From: Burkholderiaceae bacterium
GTDB taxonomy: Bacteria > Pseudomonadota > Gammaproteobacteria > Burkholderiales > Burkholderiaceae_E
Assembly (NCBI GenBank): GCA_023954045.1
Contig: JAMLIR010000002.1
Location: 1 to 64,000 of the forward strand
Reading direction: 5' to 3'
DNA length: 64,000 nt
In this document: positions 23,723 through 32,270 of the stretch, one piece after another
How positions within the stretch are numbered: position 1 is the first letter of the stretch
How the letters are laid out: each line of letters starts with the position of its first letter
The notes under the pieces: generated by a model
Told to the model about the DNA's origin: nothing
Databases searched by the model: none
What the model saw: only the letters and a program-made list of their open reading frames with translations
Program-made: the position numbers and the translations under genes

Positions 23723-25714
23723 ATGGGATCCGCGCTGCGGTCGCTGCTGCGCGCCGCGCCGGCCGCGCTGGTCGCCGGGCTGGCCGCACTTGCGGCGCCC
23801 GCGCGCGCCGAGGAGGCGATCGAGCGCTTCGACTCGGCGATCGAGGTGCGCGCCGACGGCGACCTGGCGGTCACCGAGACCATCGTCGTCAACGCCGAGG
23901 GCGCGCAGATCCGCCGCGGCATCTATCGCGACTTCCCGCTGCGCTTTCGCGACGCGCAGGGGCGCCTGCGCGAGGTCGGCTTCGAGCTGGTCGACGTCAC
24001 GCGCGACGGCCGCCCCGAGCCGCACTTCACGCGTCGCAACGATCGCGGCGTGCGCATCTACGCCGGCGCCGAGGACGTGATGCTGCAGCCCGGCCGCCAC
24101 GCCTATCGCTTCCGCTACGTCACCAGCCGGCAGCTGCGCCACTTCCCCGACCACGTCGAGCTCTACTGGAACGTGACCGGCAACGAGTGGACATTCCCGA
24201 TCCGCGAGGCGAGCGCGGCGATCCGGCTGCCCGGCAATGCGGCGCCGGTGCGCTGGACCGGCTACACCGGCCGCTTCGGCGAGCGCGGCAGCGATTTCCG
24301 CGCCGCGCTGCAGGCCGACGGCGCGCTGGGCTTCGCGACCACGCGGGCGCTGCGGCCCGGCGAGGGCCTGACCGTGGTGGCCGAGCTCCCGCCCGGCACG
24401 GTGGCTGCGCCGACGCAGGCGCAGCAGTTCGGCTATGCGCTGCTCGACCATCGCCGCTACCTGCTCGCGGGGCTGGGCGTGCTGGGGGTGCTCGCCTTCT
24501 ACCTGATCGCGTGGCGGGCGGTCGGCCGCGATCCGCCGAAGGGCACGGTCATTGCGCAATTCCATCCGCCCGACGGCGTCTCGCCGGCGCTCGCCGCCTA
24601 CGTCCGCAACTGGGGCTGGAAGAGCGGCTGGCGCGAATTCACCGCCGCTGCGGTGTCGCTCGCGGTGAAGGGGCTGGTGGTGTTCGACGATCGCGACGGC
24701 ACGCTGACGCTGAAGCGCGTCGCCCGGGACGCGAACTCGGGCGGCGCCGCGCCGGCGCTGCCCGCCGGCGAGCGCGCGCTGCTCGGCTGGATCGACGAGC
24801 GCGCGGGCACGGCGCGGATCGACCGCGCCAGCGGCCAGAGCCTGGTGTCCGCCCTCGCCCGCTTCAGGACCGCGATCGAGAAGGACAACCGCAACCGGTT
24901 CTTCCGGCGCAACCTCGGCTATTTCGTCGCCGGCATCGCGCTGACCGCGCTGGCGGTCGCGGCCACCTTCGCGTTCGGCTACGTCGACGACAACGAGATC
25001 GGCCTGCTGGTCGGCGCCGTGGTGGGCGGCGTCTTCGTCGGCGGCTTCCTCGTCGGGACGGTGCGAACGCTGCTCACGGCGCGCAGCGTGCGCACCATCG
25101 TCCCGGCCGCGATCCACCTCGCGGTCGTCGTCTTCATCGGCACGATGCTCGCGACGATGCTGATCCAGTTCGGCGCCTCGCTCGACGCGTTCCGCCGCAC
25201 GGTGCTCGACGCGCTGGCCGAGAACGGCTTTCCGCTGGCGCTGGTCGGCGGGTTCGCGCTGCTGAACGGGCTGTTCTACTACCTGCTGCGCGCGCCCACT
25301 GCGGCGGGCCGTCCGGTGATGGACCACATCGAGGGGCTCGAGCTGTACCTGCGCACCGCCGAGAGCGCGCGGCTGAACATGGCGGGTGCGCCCGAGCTCA
25401 CCGCTGCGCACTTCGAACGCCTGCTGCCGTATGCGATCGCGCTCGAGGCCGAGAAGCCGTGGTCCGAGGCGTTCGAGGCCGCGTTCGCGCGCGCGCATCC
25501 CGGCGAGGACCTGCGCGACGCGTACCGGCCGGCGTGGCACGGCGGCACGCAGTGGTCGGGGCGCAGCTTCGGCAGCTCGGTCTCGGGCGCGGTGGCGGCC
25601 GCCGAGGCCTCGTTCGCCAGCGCGGCGCCGGCGCCTTCGTCGTCCTCGTCGGGCTTCGGCGGAGGCGGGGGATCGGGTGGCGGCGGGGGCGGAGGCGGCG
25701 GCGGCGGGTGGTGA
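23723..25714 (+). CDS. DUF2207 membrane protein with Gly-rich tail
   Basis: 663 residues. A signal peptide (to about residue 29, APARA-EE) precedes the DUF2207 domain, with FDSAIEVRADGDLAVTETIV, RRGIYRDFPLRF and the ELYWNVTGNEWTFPI segment, all characteristic. Transmembrane helices lie near 245-262, then a pair around 395-440 and others near 455-520. The C-terminus after SSFASAAPAPSSSS is a run of about 20 Gly and a final Trp, a low-complexity tail also typical of this family. It follows lemA by 22 bases. The pair is likely involved in envelope maintenance, by association only. Confidence 0.85.
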   Translation: MGSALRSLLRAAPAALVAGLAALAAPARAEEAIERFDSAIEVRADGDLAVTETIVVNAEGAQIRRGIYRDFPLRFRDAQGRLREVGFELVDVTRDGRPEPHFTRRNDRGVRIYAGAEDVMLQPGRHAYRFRYVTSRQLRHFPDHVELYWNVTGNEWTFPIREASAAIRLPGNAAPVRWTGYTGRFGERGSDFRAALQADGALGFATTRALRPGEGLTVVAELPPGTVAAPTQAQQFGYALLDHRRYLLAGLGVLGVLAFYLIAWRAVGRDPPKGTVIAQFHPPDGVSPALAAYVRNWGWKSGWREFTAAAVSLAVKGLVVFDDRDGTLTLKRVARDANSGGAAPALPAGERALLGWIDERAGTARIDRASGQSLVSALARFRTAIEKDNRNRFFRRNLGYFVAGIALTALAVAATFAFGYVDDNEIGLLVGAVVGGVFVGGFLVGTVRTLLTARSVRTIVPAAIHLAVVVFIGTMLATMLIQFGASLDAFRRTVLDALAENGFPLALVGGFALLNGLFYYLLRAPTAAGRPVMDHIEGLELYLRTAESARLNMAGAPELTAAHFERLLPYAIALEAEKPWSEAFEAAFARAHPGEDLRDAYRPAWHGGTQWSGRSFGSSVSGAVAAAEASFASAAPAPSSSSSGFGGGGGSGGGGGGGGGGGW

Positions 25715-25765
25715 TCGGCGGCCGGCACGCCGCGACGAGCACGGCTTCGCCGGGCCCGGCCGGAC

Positions 25766-27481
25766 TCAGGCGTCCTCGACCAGCCGCGCCAGCAGCGCGC
25801 GCACGCGCAGCGGATCGTCGCTCGCGAGCAGCCGCGCGACGCGCGGCGCGAGCCGCGACGCATCGGCGCGCAGGATCTCCTGCTTCACGCGCAGCAGGCT
25901 GGCCGGATGCATCGAGAACTCGGTCAGGCCCATGCCGAGCAGCAGCCGCGTCGCGGCCCAGTCGCCGGCCATCTCGCCGCAGACGGCCACCGGCGTGCCC
26001 GCCTTGCGCGCGGTGCGGATCGTCATGCCGATCAGCCGCAGCACCGCCGGGTGGAAAGGCTCGTACAGCGACGCGACGTCGTGGTCCGAGCGGTCGATCG
26101 CCAGCGTGTACTGGATCAGGTCGTTGGTGCCGATCGACAGGAAGTCGAGCTTGCGCACGAACAGGCCGGCGGTGAGCGCGGCCGCCGGCACCTCGATCAT
26201 GCCGCCGACCGGCAGCCGCTCGTCGAACGCCAGCCCGCGACCGCGCAGCTGGCCCTTGGCGAGGTCGACGAGGCGCAGCGCCCGGTCGATCTCGTGGCTG
26301 TGCGCGAGCATCGGCAGCAGCAGCCGCGCGTTGCCGAACGCCGAGGCGCGCAGGATCGCGCGCAGCTGCACGAGGAACACCTCGGGCTCGGCCAGGCAGT
26401 AGCGGATCGCGCGCTGGCCGAGCGCCGGGTTCTGCGGCGCGGTGCCGCCGAGCGCCGGCACCGCCTTGTCGGCGCCGACGTCGAGCGTGCGGATCGTCAC
26501 CGGCCGTCCCTGCGTCGCGGCCACCGCGGCACGGTAGGCCTCGAACTGCTCGTCCTCGTCGGGCAGGTCGCGCCGGTTCATGAACAGGAACTCGGTCCGG
26601 AACAGCCCGACGCCCGCGGCGCCGGCGGCGATCGCGCGCCCGGCCTCGTCGGGGCGCTCGATGTTCGCCATCAGCTCGACCTGCACGCCGTCGACCGTGA
26701 CGGCGGGCACGTGGATCAGCCGCTTCAGCCGCTCGCGCTCGAGCGCGCCGGCTGCCTGCCGGTGGCGGTATTCGGCGAGCACGCCCTCGTCGGGCGCGAC
26801 GATCACGAGGCCCGCCTCGCCGTCGAGGATCAGCCAGTCGTCGTCGACGACCAGGTTGCTCGCGTGCGCGAGGCCCACGACGGCCGGCACGTTCATGCTG
26901 CGCGCGAGGATCGCGGTGTGCGACGTGGTGCCGCCCAGGTCGATGCCGAAGCCGATCGCCGAGCGCAGCGACAGCATGTCGGCCGGCGAGATGTCCTCGG
27001 CGACGAAGATCGCCGGCTCGGCGCCCGCGGTCGATTCGGCGCTGGAACCCGAGAGCACGCGGATCACCCGCTCCGCGACCTGCTGGACGTCGCGGCCGCG
27101 CTCGCGCAGGTACGGGTCCTCGAACTCGTCGAACTGCGCCGCCAGGTGCCCGGCCTGCGCCGAGAACGACCACTCGGCGTTCCACAGGTGCTCGCGGATC
27201 GCGTCGCGCGCGGCCTGCGCGAGCAGCGGGTCGTCGAGGATCATCACGTGGACGTCGAGCAGCGCGCGCGCTTCGGCGGGCCCTTCGGCCGGCAGGTGCT
27301 CGGCGAGCGCGAACAGTTCGGACCTGACCACCTCGATCGCGGTCTCGAGCCGCGACAGCTCGGCTTCGAGCTGGCCGGGGCGCAGCCGGTAGCGCGGCAC
27401 GTCGCGCTGGCGGGACTCGAGCACCCGGGCACGGCCGATGACGATGCCGCCGCCGATGCCGGTGCCGTGGATGCTGAACAT
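25766..27481 (-). CDS. ptsI: PTS enzyme I (PEP-protein phosphotransferase)
   Basis: 571 residues, the standard EI length. The phospho-His site is in LGGTTSHTAILARSMNVPAV, the PEP-binding region has the block FRTEFLFMNR, and the active Cys is in VAVCGEMAGDWAATRLLLGM. It autophosphorylates with PEP and passes the phosphate to HPr. In this organism no sugar-specific EIIB or EIIC genes are nearby; only EIIA-Man and HPr are. It likely works in regulation. It is separated from ptsH by an acyl-CoA synthetase gene, which is unusual. Confidence 0.95.
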   Translation of the reverse strand: MFSIHGTGIGGGIVIGRARVLESRQRDVPRYRLRPGQLEAELSRLETAIEVVRSELFALAEHLPAEGPAEARALLDVHVMILDDPLLAQAARDAIREHLWNAEWSFSAQAGHLAAQFDEFEDPYLRERGRDVQQVAERVIRVLSGSSAESTAGAEPAIFVAEDISPADMLSLRSAIGFGIDLGGTTSHTAILARSMNVPAVVGLAHASNLVVDDDWLILDGEAGLVIVAPDEGVLAEYRHRQAAGALERERLKRLIHVPAVTVDGVQVELMANIERPDEAGRAIAAGAAGVGLFRTEFLFMNRRDLPDEDEQFEAYRAAVAATQGRPVTIRTLDVGADKAVPALGGTAPQNPALGQRAIRYCLAEPEVFLVQLRAILRASAFGNARLLLPMLAHSHEIDRALRLVDLAKGQLRGRGLAFDERLPVGGMIEVPAAALTAGLFVRKLDFLSIGTNDLIQYTLAIDRSDHDVASLYEPFHPAVLRLIGMTIRTARKAGTPVAVCGEMAGDWAATRLLLGMGLTEFSMHPASLLRVKQEILRADASRLAPRVARLLASDDPLRVRALLARLVEDA

Positions 27482-27533
27482 CCCTCCAGTGTACCGATCC
27501 GGCGGGTGCGTTTCGCGCCCCGGCCGACCGGCG

Positions 27534-29213
27534 CTACGAGAGGTCTTCCTCCCGGTATTCGTCGGCGCGGCGCGGGCGCTCGGACGGCACCCCCTCGAGC
27601 GCGCGCAACTCGACGCGCCGGATCTTGCCGGAGATCGTCTTCGGCAGGTCGGCGAACTCGATGCGGCGGATCTTCTGGTACGGCGCCACCCGGCCGGCCA
27701 CGAACGCGACGATCGAGCGCGCGAGCTCGAGCCCCGGCTGGAAACCGGGACGCAGGATCACGAACGCCTTGGGCACTGCCAGCCGCCGCGCGTCGGGGCT
27801 CGGCACGACCGCCGCCTCGGCGACCGCCTCGTGCTCGATCAGCACGCTCTCGAGCTCGAACGGGCTGATCCGGTAGTCGGAGCTCTTGAACACGTCGTCG
27901 GCGCGGCCCACGTACCAGAGGTAGCCGTCGTCGTCGCGGCTCGCGACGTCGGAGGTGCGGTAGTGGCTGCCGCCGAGCACCTCGCGGTTGCGCGCCTCGT
28001 CGCCGGCGTAGCCGGCCATCAGGCCCAGCGGCCGCGGGTTCAGCGCGATCGCCACTTCGCCGGTCGCCGCTTCGCGGCCCTCGGCGTCGAGCAGCGTCAC
28101 CCGGTAGCCGGGCATCGGGCGCCCCATCGACCCGGCCTTGACCGGCTGGCCGGGCGAGTTCGCGACGATGCAGGTAGTCTCGGTCTGGCCGTAGCCGTCG
28201 CGGATCGTCAATCCCCAGGCGTTGCGGACGCGCTCGATCACTTCGGGATTGAGCGGCTCGCCCGCGCTCAACGCCTCCTCGAGCGCCACCGGCCAGGCCT
28301 TCAGGTCTTCGAGGATCAGCGCGCGCCAGACCGTGGGCGGCGCGCACAGCGTGGTGACCCGGTGGCGCACCAGCGCGTCGAGCGTGCGCCGTGCGTCGAA
28401 GCGCGCCTGGTTGTAGACGAACACCGTCGCGCCGGCATTCCACGGCGCGAACACGCAGCTCCACGCGTGCTTGGCCCAGCCGGCCGAACTGATGTTCCAG
28501 TGCACGCCGCCCGGCTTCAGGCCGATCCAGTACATCGTCGACAGGTGGCCGACCGGATAGCTCTGCTGGGTGTGCAGCACCATCTTCGGTTTGGCCGTCG
28601 TCCCCGACGTGAAGTAGAGCAGCAGCGGGTCTTCGCGACGCGTCGGGCCGTCGGCGGCGAACGCGGCGGGCGCGGCGTCGGCCTGCGGGTACGGCGTCCA
28701 GCCCTCGCGCTGCCCGCTGGTGGCGATGCGGATGCGATCGCCCGCGAGGCCGTCGAACTTCGCGGTGCCGTCGGCGTCGGTGATCACGCAGCGGATGCGG
28801 CCGCGCTCGAGCCGGTCGGCGAGGTCGGCGGTCGCGAGCAGCGTCGTCGTCGGGCACAGCACCGCGCCGAGCTTGATCGCCGCGAGCGTGACCTCCCACA
28901 GCGGGACGACGTTGGGCAGCATCACCAGCACCCGGTCGCCGCGCGCCACGCCCAGCCCGCGCAGGAAGTTCGCGACCCGGTCCGAGCGCTCGCGCATCTG
29001 CGCGTAGCTGACGCGCTGCTCGCTGCCGTCCTCGCCGACGATCCACAGCGCCAGCCGCTCGGGGGCGGCCGCGGCCTGCACGTCGAAGAAGTCGAGCGCC
29101 CAGTTGAACTCGGGCATGTCGGGCCAGGCGAATTCGCGGCAGGCGCGGTCGTAGTCGCTGCGCGCGGCGAACAGCAGGTCGCGCGCGGCGAGGAACTTGT
29201 CGGTCGACGTCAT
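27534..29213 (-). CDS. AMP-forming acyl-CoA synthetase (medium-chain/MACS-like)
   Basis: 559 residues. The AMP-binding signature is YFTSGTTAKPKMVLHTQQSY; other adenylation motifs are NISSAGWAKHAWSCVFAPWN, IRDGYGQTETT (A5) and WYVGRADDVFKSSDYRISPF (A8), and the catalytic Lys near the end is in LPKTISGKIRRVELR (A10). Together with the length this fits medium-chain or acetyl/propionyl-like acid:CoA ligases. It lies three bases downstream of ptsH and 52 upstream of ptsI. It is not clearly a benzoate-CoA ligase, although such an enzyme would be needed to feed the box pathway in this window. Substrate unknown. Confidence 0.85.
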   Translation of the reverse strand: MTSTDKFLAARDLLFAARSDYDRACREFAWPDMPEFNWALDFFDVQAAAAPERLALWIVGEDGSEQRVSYAQMRERSDRVANFLRGLGVARGDRVLVMLPNVVPLWEVTLAAIKLGAVLCPTTTLLATADLADRLERGRIRCVITDADGTAKFDGLAGDRIRIATSGQREGWTPYPQADAAPAAFAADGPTRREDPLLLYFTSGTTAKPKMVLHTQQSYPVGHLSTMYWIGLKPGGVHWNISSAGWAKHAWSCVFAPWNAGATVFVYNQARFDARRTLDALVRHRVTTLCAPPTVWRALILEDLKAWPVALEEALSAGEPLNPEVIERVRNAWGLTIRDGYGQTETTCIVANSPGQPVKAGSMGRPMPGYRVTLLDAEGREAATGEVAIALNPRPLGLMAGYAGDEARNREVLGGSHYRTSDVASRDDDGYLWYVGRADDVFKSSDYRISPFELESVLIEHEAVAEAAVVPSPDARRLAVPKAFVILRPGFQPGLELARSIVAFVAGRVAPYQKIRRIEFADLPKTISGKIRRVELRALEGVPSERPRRADEYREEDLS

Positions 29214-29216
29214 GGC

Positions 29217-29483
29217 TCAGTCCTCCCCGAATCCACTGGCAATCAGGTCCCTCATCGCTTCGAGCGCTTCGGCCTCGTCGGGCCCGTCGGTCTCGACGAC
29301 CAGCGTGCTGCCCTTCGCCGCCGCGAGCATCATCACGCCCATGATGCTCTTGGCGTTGATCCGCCGCGAGCCCTTCGACAGCCACACCTCGGACCTGAAC
29401 TTCGACGCGGTGGCGGTCAATCTGGCCGACGGCCGCGCGTGCAGCCCGAGCCGGTTGACGACGACGGCTTCAGTCTTGAGCAT
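29217..29483 (-). CDS. ptsH: HPr phosphocarrier
   Basis: 88 residues. The phosphorylatable His15 lies in NRLGLHARPSARL and the regulatory Ser46 region is AKSIMGVMMLAA, both intact. The gene overlaps the EIIA-Man stop by 14 bases. The Ser site suggests control by an HPr kinase, which Betaproteobacteria usually possess, though none is in the window. It passes phosphate from EI to the EIIA domain encoded upstream. Confidence 0.95.
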   Translation of the reverse strand: MLKTEAVVVNRLGLHARPSARLTATASKFRSEVWLSKGSRRINAKSIMGVMMLAAAKGSTLVVETDGPDEAEALEAMRDLIASGFGED

Positions 29484-29874
29484 CGGGCTCCGGGTCCGCC
29501 GGGCGGATCGCCTCGCGGCCGCTCGCGACGATCAGCTCGCACAGCTCGTCGACCGGCATGCGCCGGTTCGAGATCGCCTTGAGCAGCATCGGCAGGTTCA
29601 CGCCCGCCAGCACGCGAACGCGGCCCGGCACCGCCAGCCGCATCGCGACGCGCGACGGCGTGGCGCCGTAGACGTCGGTAAGCACCAGCGCGCCGCTGCC
29701 GTCGTTGATCCGCGCGAGCAGCTCCTGCCCGGCGGCGAACGCGATCTCGGGATCCTCGTCGGGGATCACGTCGAGCGCGGCCAGTTGCATCGGCAGGCTC
29801 CCGTAGACGTGGCGCGTGCAGTGGATCAGCGCCGTGCCGAGCGGCTCGTGCGAGACGACCAGGATCCCGATCAT
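29470..29874 (-). CDS. PTS EIIA component, mannose family
   Basis: 134 residues, one EIIA-Man domain (often called manX or ptsA in Burkholderiales). The active His9 is in GILVVSHEPLG, followed by CTRHVYG and the VLTDVYGATPSRVAMRL loop that carries the conserved Asp-Val-x-Gly. No partner IIB, IIC or IID is nearby, consistent with a regulatory PTS. Its start overlaps the gshB stop by four bases (ATGA). Confidence 0.9.
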   Translation of the reverse strand: MIGILVVSHEPLGTALIHCTRHVYGSLPMQLAALDVIPDEDPEIAFAAGQELLARINDGSGALVLTDVYGATPSRVAMRLAVPGRVRVLAGVNLPMLLKAISNRRMPVDELCELIVASGREAIRPADPEPDAQD

Positions 29875-30824
29875 CGTGCGCAGGCCGCCTCGAGCGCGTC
29901 GATGAACAGCACGGCCACGTCGAAGCCGGCCTGCTGGCGGATCTCCTGGAAGCAGGTCGGGCTGGTGACGTTGATCTCGGTCACGTAGTCGCCGATCAGG
30001 TCAAGGCCCACCAGCAGCAGCCCGCGCGCGGCGAGCGTGGGCGCGAGCGCCTCGGCGATCTCGCGGTCGCGCGCCGACAGCGGCCGCGCGACACCGCGGC
30101 CGCCCGCGGCGAGGTTGCCGCGGAACTCGCCGTCCTTCGGAATGCGCGCCAGGCAGTAAGGCACCACCTGCCCGCCGATCAGCAGCACGCGCTTGTCGCC
30201 TTCGCTGATCTCGGGAATGAAGCGCTGCGCCATCACCGAGCGTGCGCCGAACTGGTTCAGCGTCTCGATGATCACCGAGATGTTCGGGTCGCCGCGCTTG
30301 GCGCGGAAGATCGAGGTGCCGCCCATCCCGTCGAGCAGCTTGAAGACGGCCTCGTCGTGCTCGTCGACGAACGCGCGCAGCTCGTCGGCCGAGCGCGTGA
30401 CCAGCGTCGGCGGCGTGAACTGCGGAAACTCGGCGATCGCGAGCTTCTCGTTGTGGCTGCGGATCGCCAGCGGGTCGTTGAACACGCGCGCGCCCTCGCG
30501 CACCGCGTGCTCGAGCAGGTAAGTGGAGAACACGTACTCCATGTCGAACGGCGGGTCCTTGCGCATCAGCACCGCGCCGAACGCGGCCACCGGCTCGCTG
30601 CGCGGCTCGCCCTCTTCGTACCAGGGGGCGCCGCTGCCGGTCGCGTCGGTGATCCGCAGCGGCGTCACCCGCGCCATCGTGCGGCCGCGCGCCAGCGACA
30701 GCGCGTGCTGCTCGCAGACGAACAGCTCGTGGCCGCGCGCGGCGGCCTCGACCATCATCGCGTAGGTGGAATCCTTGTAGGTCTTGATCGACGACAGCGG
30801 ATCGAGGATCACCAGCAGGCGCAT
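29871..30824 (-). CDS. gshB: glutathione synthetase
   Basis: 317 residues, the usual length for bacterial GshB. It ligates gamma-glutamylcysteine and glycine with ATP. The ATP-grasp parts are visible: the substrate block VLMRKDPPFDMEYVFSTYLL, the ATP-binding FKLLDGMGGTSIFRA, then RFIPEISEGDKRVLLIGG, and the metal and ATP site VGLDLIGDYVTEINVTSPTC. Cytoplasmic. Located 37 bases downstream of gshA and coupled to the PTS genes. Confidence 0.95.
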   Translation of the reverse strand: MRLLVILDPLSSIKTYKDSTYAMMVEAAARGHELFVCEQHALSLARGRTMARVTPLRITDATGSGAPWYEEGEPRSEPVAAFGAVLMRKDPPFDMEYVFSTYLLEHAVREGARVFNDPLAIRSHNEKLAIAEFPQFTPPTLVTRSADELRAFVDEHDEAVFKLLDGMGGTSIFRAKRGDPNISVIIETLNQFGARSVMAQRFIPEISEGDKRVLLIGGQVVPYCLARIPKDGEFRGNLAAGGRGVARPLSARDREIAEALAPTLAARGLLLVGLDLIGDYVTEINVTSPTCFQEIRQQAGFDVAVLFIDALEAACAR

Positions 30825-30861
30825 CGGCGGGAACTCCCGGGACGGGTTGGGGGCGCAGCGC

Positions 30862-32154
30862 TCAGCCGTAGCGCGACTGGTCGGGATCGGTCTGCTCGAG
30901 CTCGACCGAGGCGGCCAGCAGCGCGAGCCGCGCGACCACGCCGTAGACGTAGAAGCGGTTCGGCGCGTGCTCGATCGAGGCGCTGCAGTCGGGCAGGTTG
31001 CAGCTGGCGGCGAACGGCAGCGGCACGAACTGCATGCCGGGCGCGTTCAGGTTCTCGTCCTTCGCGCGCCCGGTGTGCACGCGGTAGAAGCCGCCGACCA
31101 CGTAGCGGTCGATCATGTAGACCACCGGCTCGGCGACGCCGTCGTTCACGGTCTCGAAGGTGTGCACGCCTTCCTGCAGGATCACCTCGCGCACCTCGAG
31201 GCCCTCCTTGACGACAGCCATCTTGTTGCGCTGCTTGCGGTTGAGCTCGCGCACCTCCGACGGGTCGCGCACCGACATCACGCCCATCCCGTAGGTGCCG
31301 GCGTCGGCCTTGACGACGACGAACGGCTTCTCGTCGATCCGGTACTCCCGGTACTTCGCGCGGATCTGCCTGAGCAGCGTCTCGACGTTGGCGGCCAGGC
31401 AGTCCTCGCCCTCGCGCTCGTGGAAGTCGATCTTCCCGCAGCGCGCGAAATACGGGTTGATCAGCCACGGGTCCATGTCGAACTGCTTCGCGAAGCGCCT
31501 GGCGACGTCGGCATACGCGGCGAAGTGCTGCGACTTGCGGCGCACCGCCCAGCCCGCGTGCAGCGGCGGCAGCAGCACCTGCTCGTGCAGGTCCTTCAGC
31601 ACCTCGGGGATGCCCGAGGAGAGGTCGTTGTTCAGCAGGATCGAGCACGGATCGAAGTCGGCGAGGCCCACGCGCAGCCCGCGCCGCACCAGCGGCTCGA
31701 CCGTCATCGACTGGCCGTCGGGGAGCTCGATCCTCGTCGGCGCCTTGACCTCGGGGTTCAGCGTGCCGTAGCGCACGTTCAGGCCGGTCTGGCGCAGGAT
31801 CGTCGAGAGCCGCTGGACGTTCTGAAGGTAGTAGGCGTTGCGCGTGTGGCTCTCGGGAACGAGCAGCAGGTTGCGCGCCTCGGGGCAGTACTTCTCGATC
31901 GCCGCCATCGCGGCCTGCACCGCCAGCGGCAGCATCTCCTCGGACAGGTTGTTGAAGCCGCCCGGGAACAGGTTGGTGTCGACCGGAGCGAGCTTGAAGC
32001 CCGCGTTGCGCAGGTCGACCGACGCGTAGAACGGCGGCGTGTGGTCCTGCCACTCCATCCGGAACCAGCGCTCGATCCGCGGCGTCGCGTCGAGGATGCG
32101 GCGCTCGAAGTCCTGGAGCGGGGCGGACGTCGCGGTGACGAGATGCGGAGTCAT
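30862..32154 (-). CDS. gshA: glutamate-cysteine ligase, proteobacterial type
   Basis: 430 residues from ATG 32154. The blocks APVDTNLFPGGFNNL, LLVPESHTRNAYYLQNVQRL, and KADAGTYGMGVMSV are characteristic of the shorter single-domain GshA found in Betaproteobacteria and unrelated in length to the 520-residue E. coli enzyme. Residue GTYGMGVM looks like a glycine-rich nucleotide loop and DRYVVGGFYRVHTGRAKDEN is a conserved C-terminal element. It catalyses the first step of glutathione synthesis. First gene of the gsh-pts operon; a -10-like TACAAT lies about 27 bases upstream (32181-32186). Confidence 0.9.
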   Translation of the reverse strand: MTPHLVTATSAPLQDFERRILDATPRIERWFRMEWQDHTPPFYASVDLRNAGFKLAPVDTNLFPGGFNNLSEEMLPLAVQAAMAAIEKYCPEARNLLLVPESHTRNAYYLQNVQRLSTILRQTGLNVRYGTLNPEVKAPTRIELPDGQSMTVEPLVRRGLRVGLADFDPCSILLNNDLSSGIPEVLKDLHEQVLLPPLHAGWAVRRKSQHFAAYADVARRFAKQFDMDPWLINPYFARCGKIDFHEREGEDCLAANVETLLRQIRAKYREYRIDEKPFVVVKADAGTYGMGVMSVRDPSEVRELNRKQRNKMAVVKEGLEVREVILQEGVHTFETVNDGVAEPVVYMIDRYVVGGFYRVHTGRAKDENLNAPGMQFVPLPFAASCNLPDCSASIEHAPNRFYVYGVVARLALLAASVELEQTDPDQSRYG

Positions 32155-32197
32155 GGGGGCGCGGGCGAGTGGACCCGGGAATTGTAGCGCCCGAAGG

Positions 32198-32227
32198 AAA
32201 ACGGGGCGGACCCGAAGGCCCGCCCCG
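32198..32227 (-). terminator. Rho-independent terminator after amtB
   Basis: On the minus strand CGGGGCGG plus GCC forms an 11-base-pair stem, with one G-T pair, around a TTCG tetraloop, and is followed by GTTTT. It lies 43 bases downstream of the amtB stop and closes the porin-glnK-amtB transcript before the gshA promoter. Confidence 0.8.
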
Positions 32228-32270
32228 CCGTGGTCCCGCCCCTGTCCGCGGAAGGGCGGGCGTGTGGAGG

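Noticed and set aside
27534-29213. Benzoate-CoA ligase for the box pathway
   Set aside because: The motifs resemble the medium-chain acyl-CoA synthetase group and the gene is in the gsh-pts operon, not in the box cluster. The possibility remains open but is not supported.
29470-29874. Part of a complete mannose-type sugar PTS
   Set aside because: No EIIB, EIIC or EIID genes are nearby. The set matches the incomplete regulatory PTS of Betaproteobacteria.
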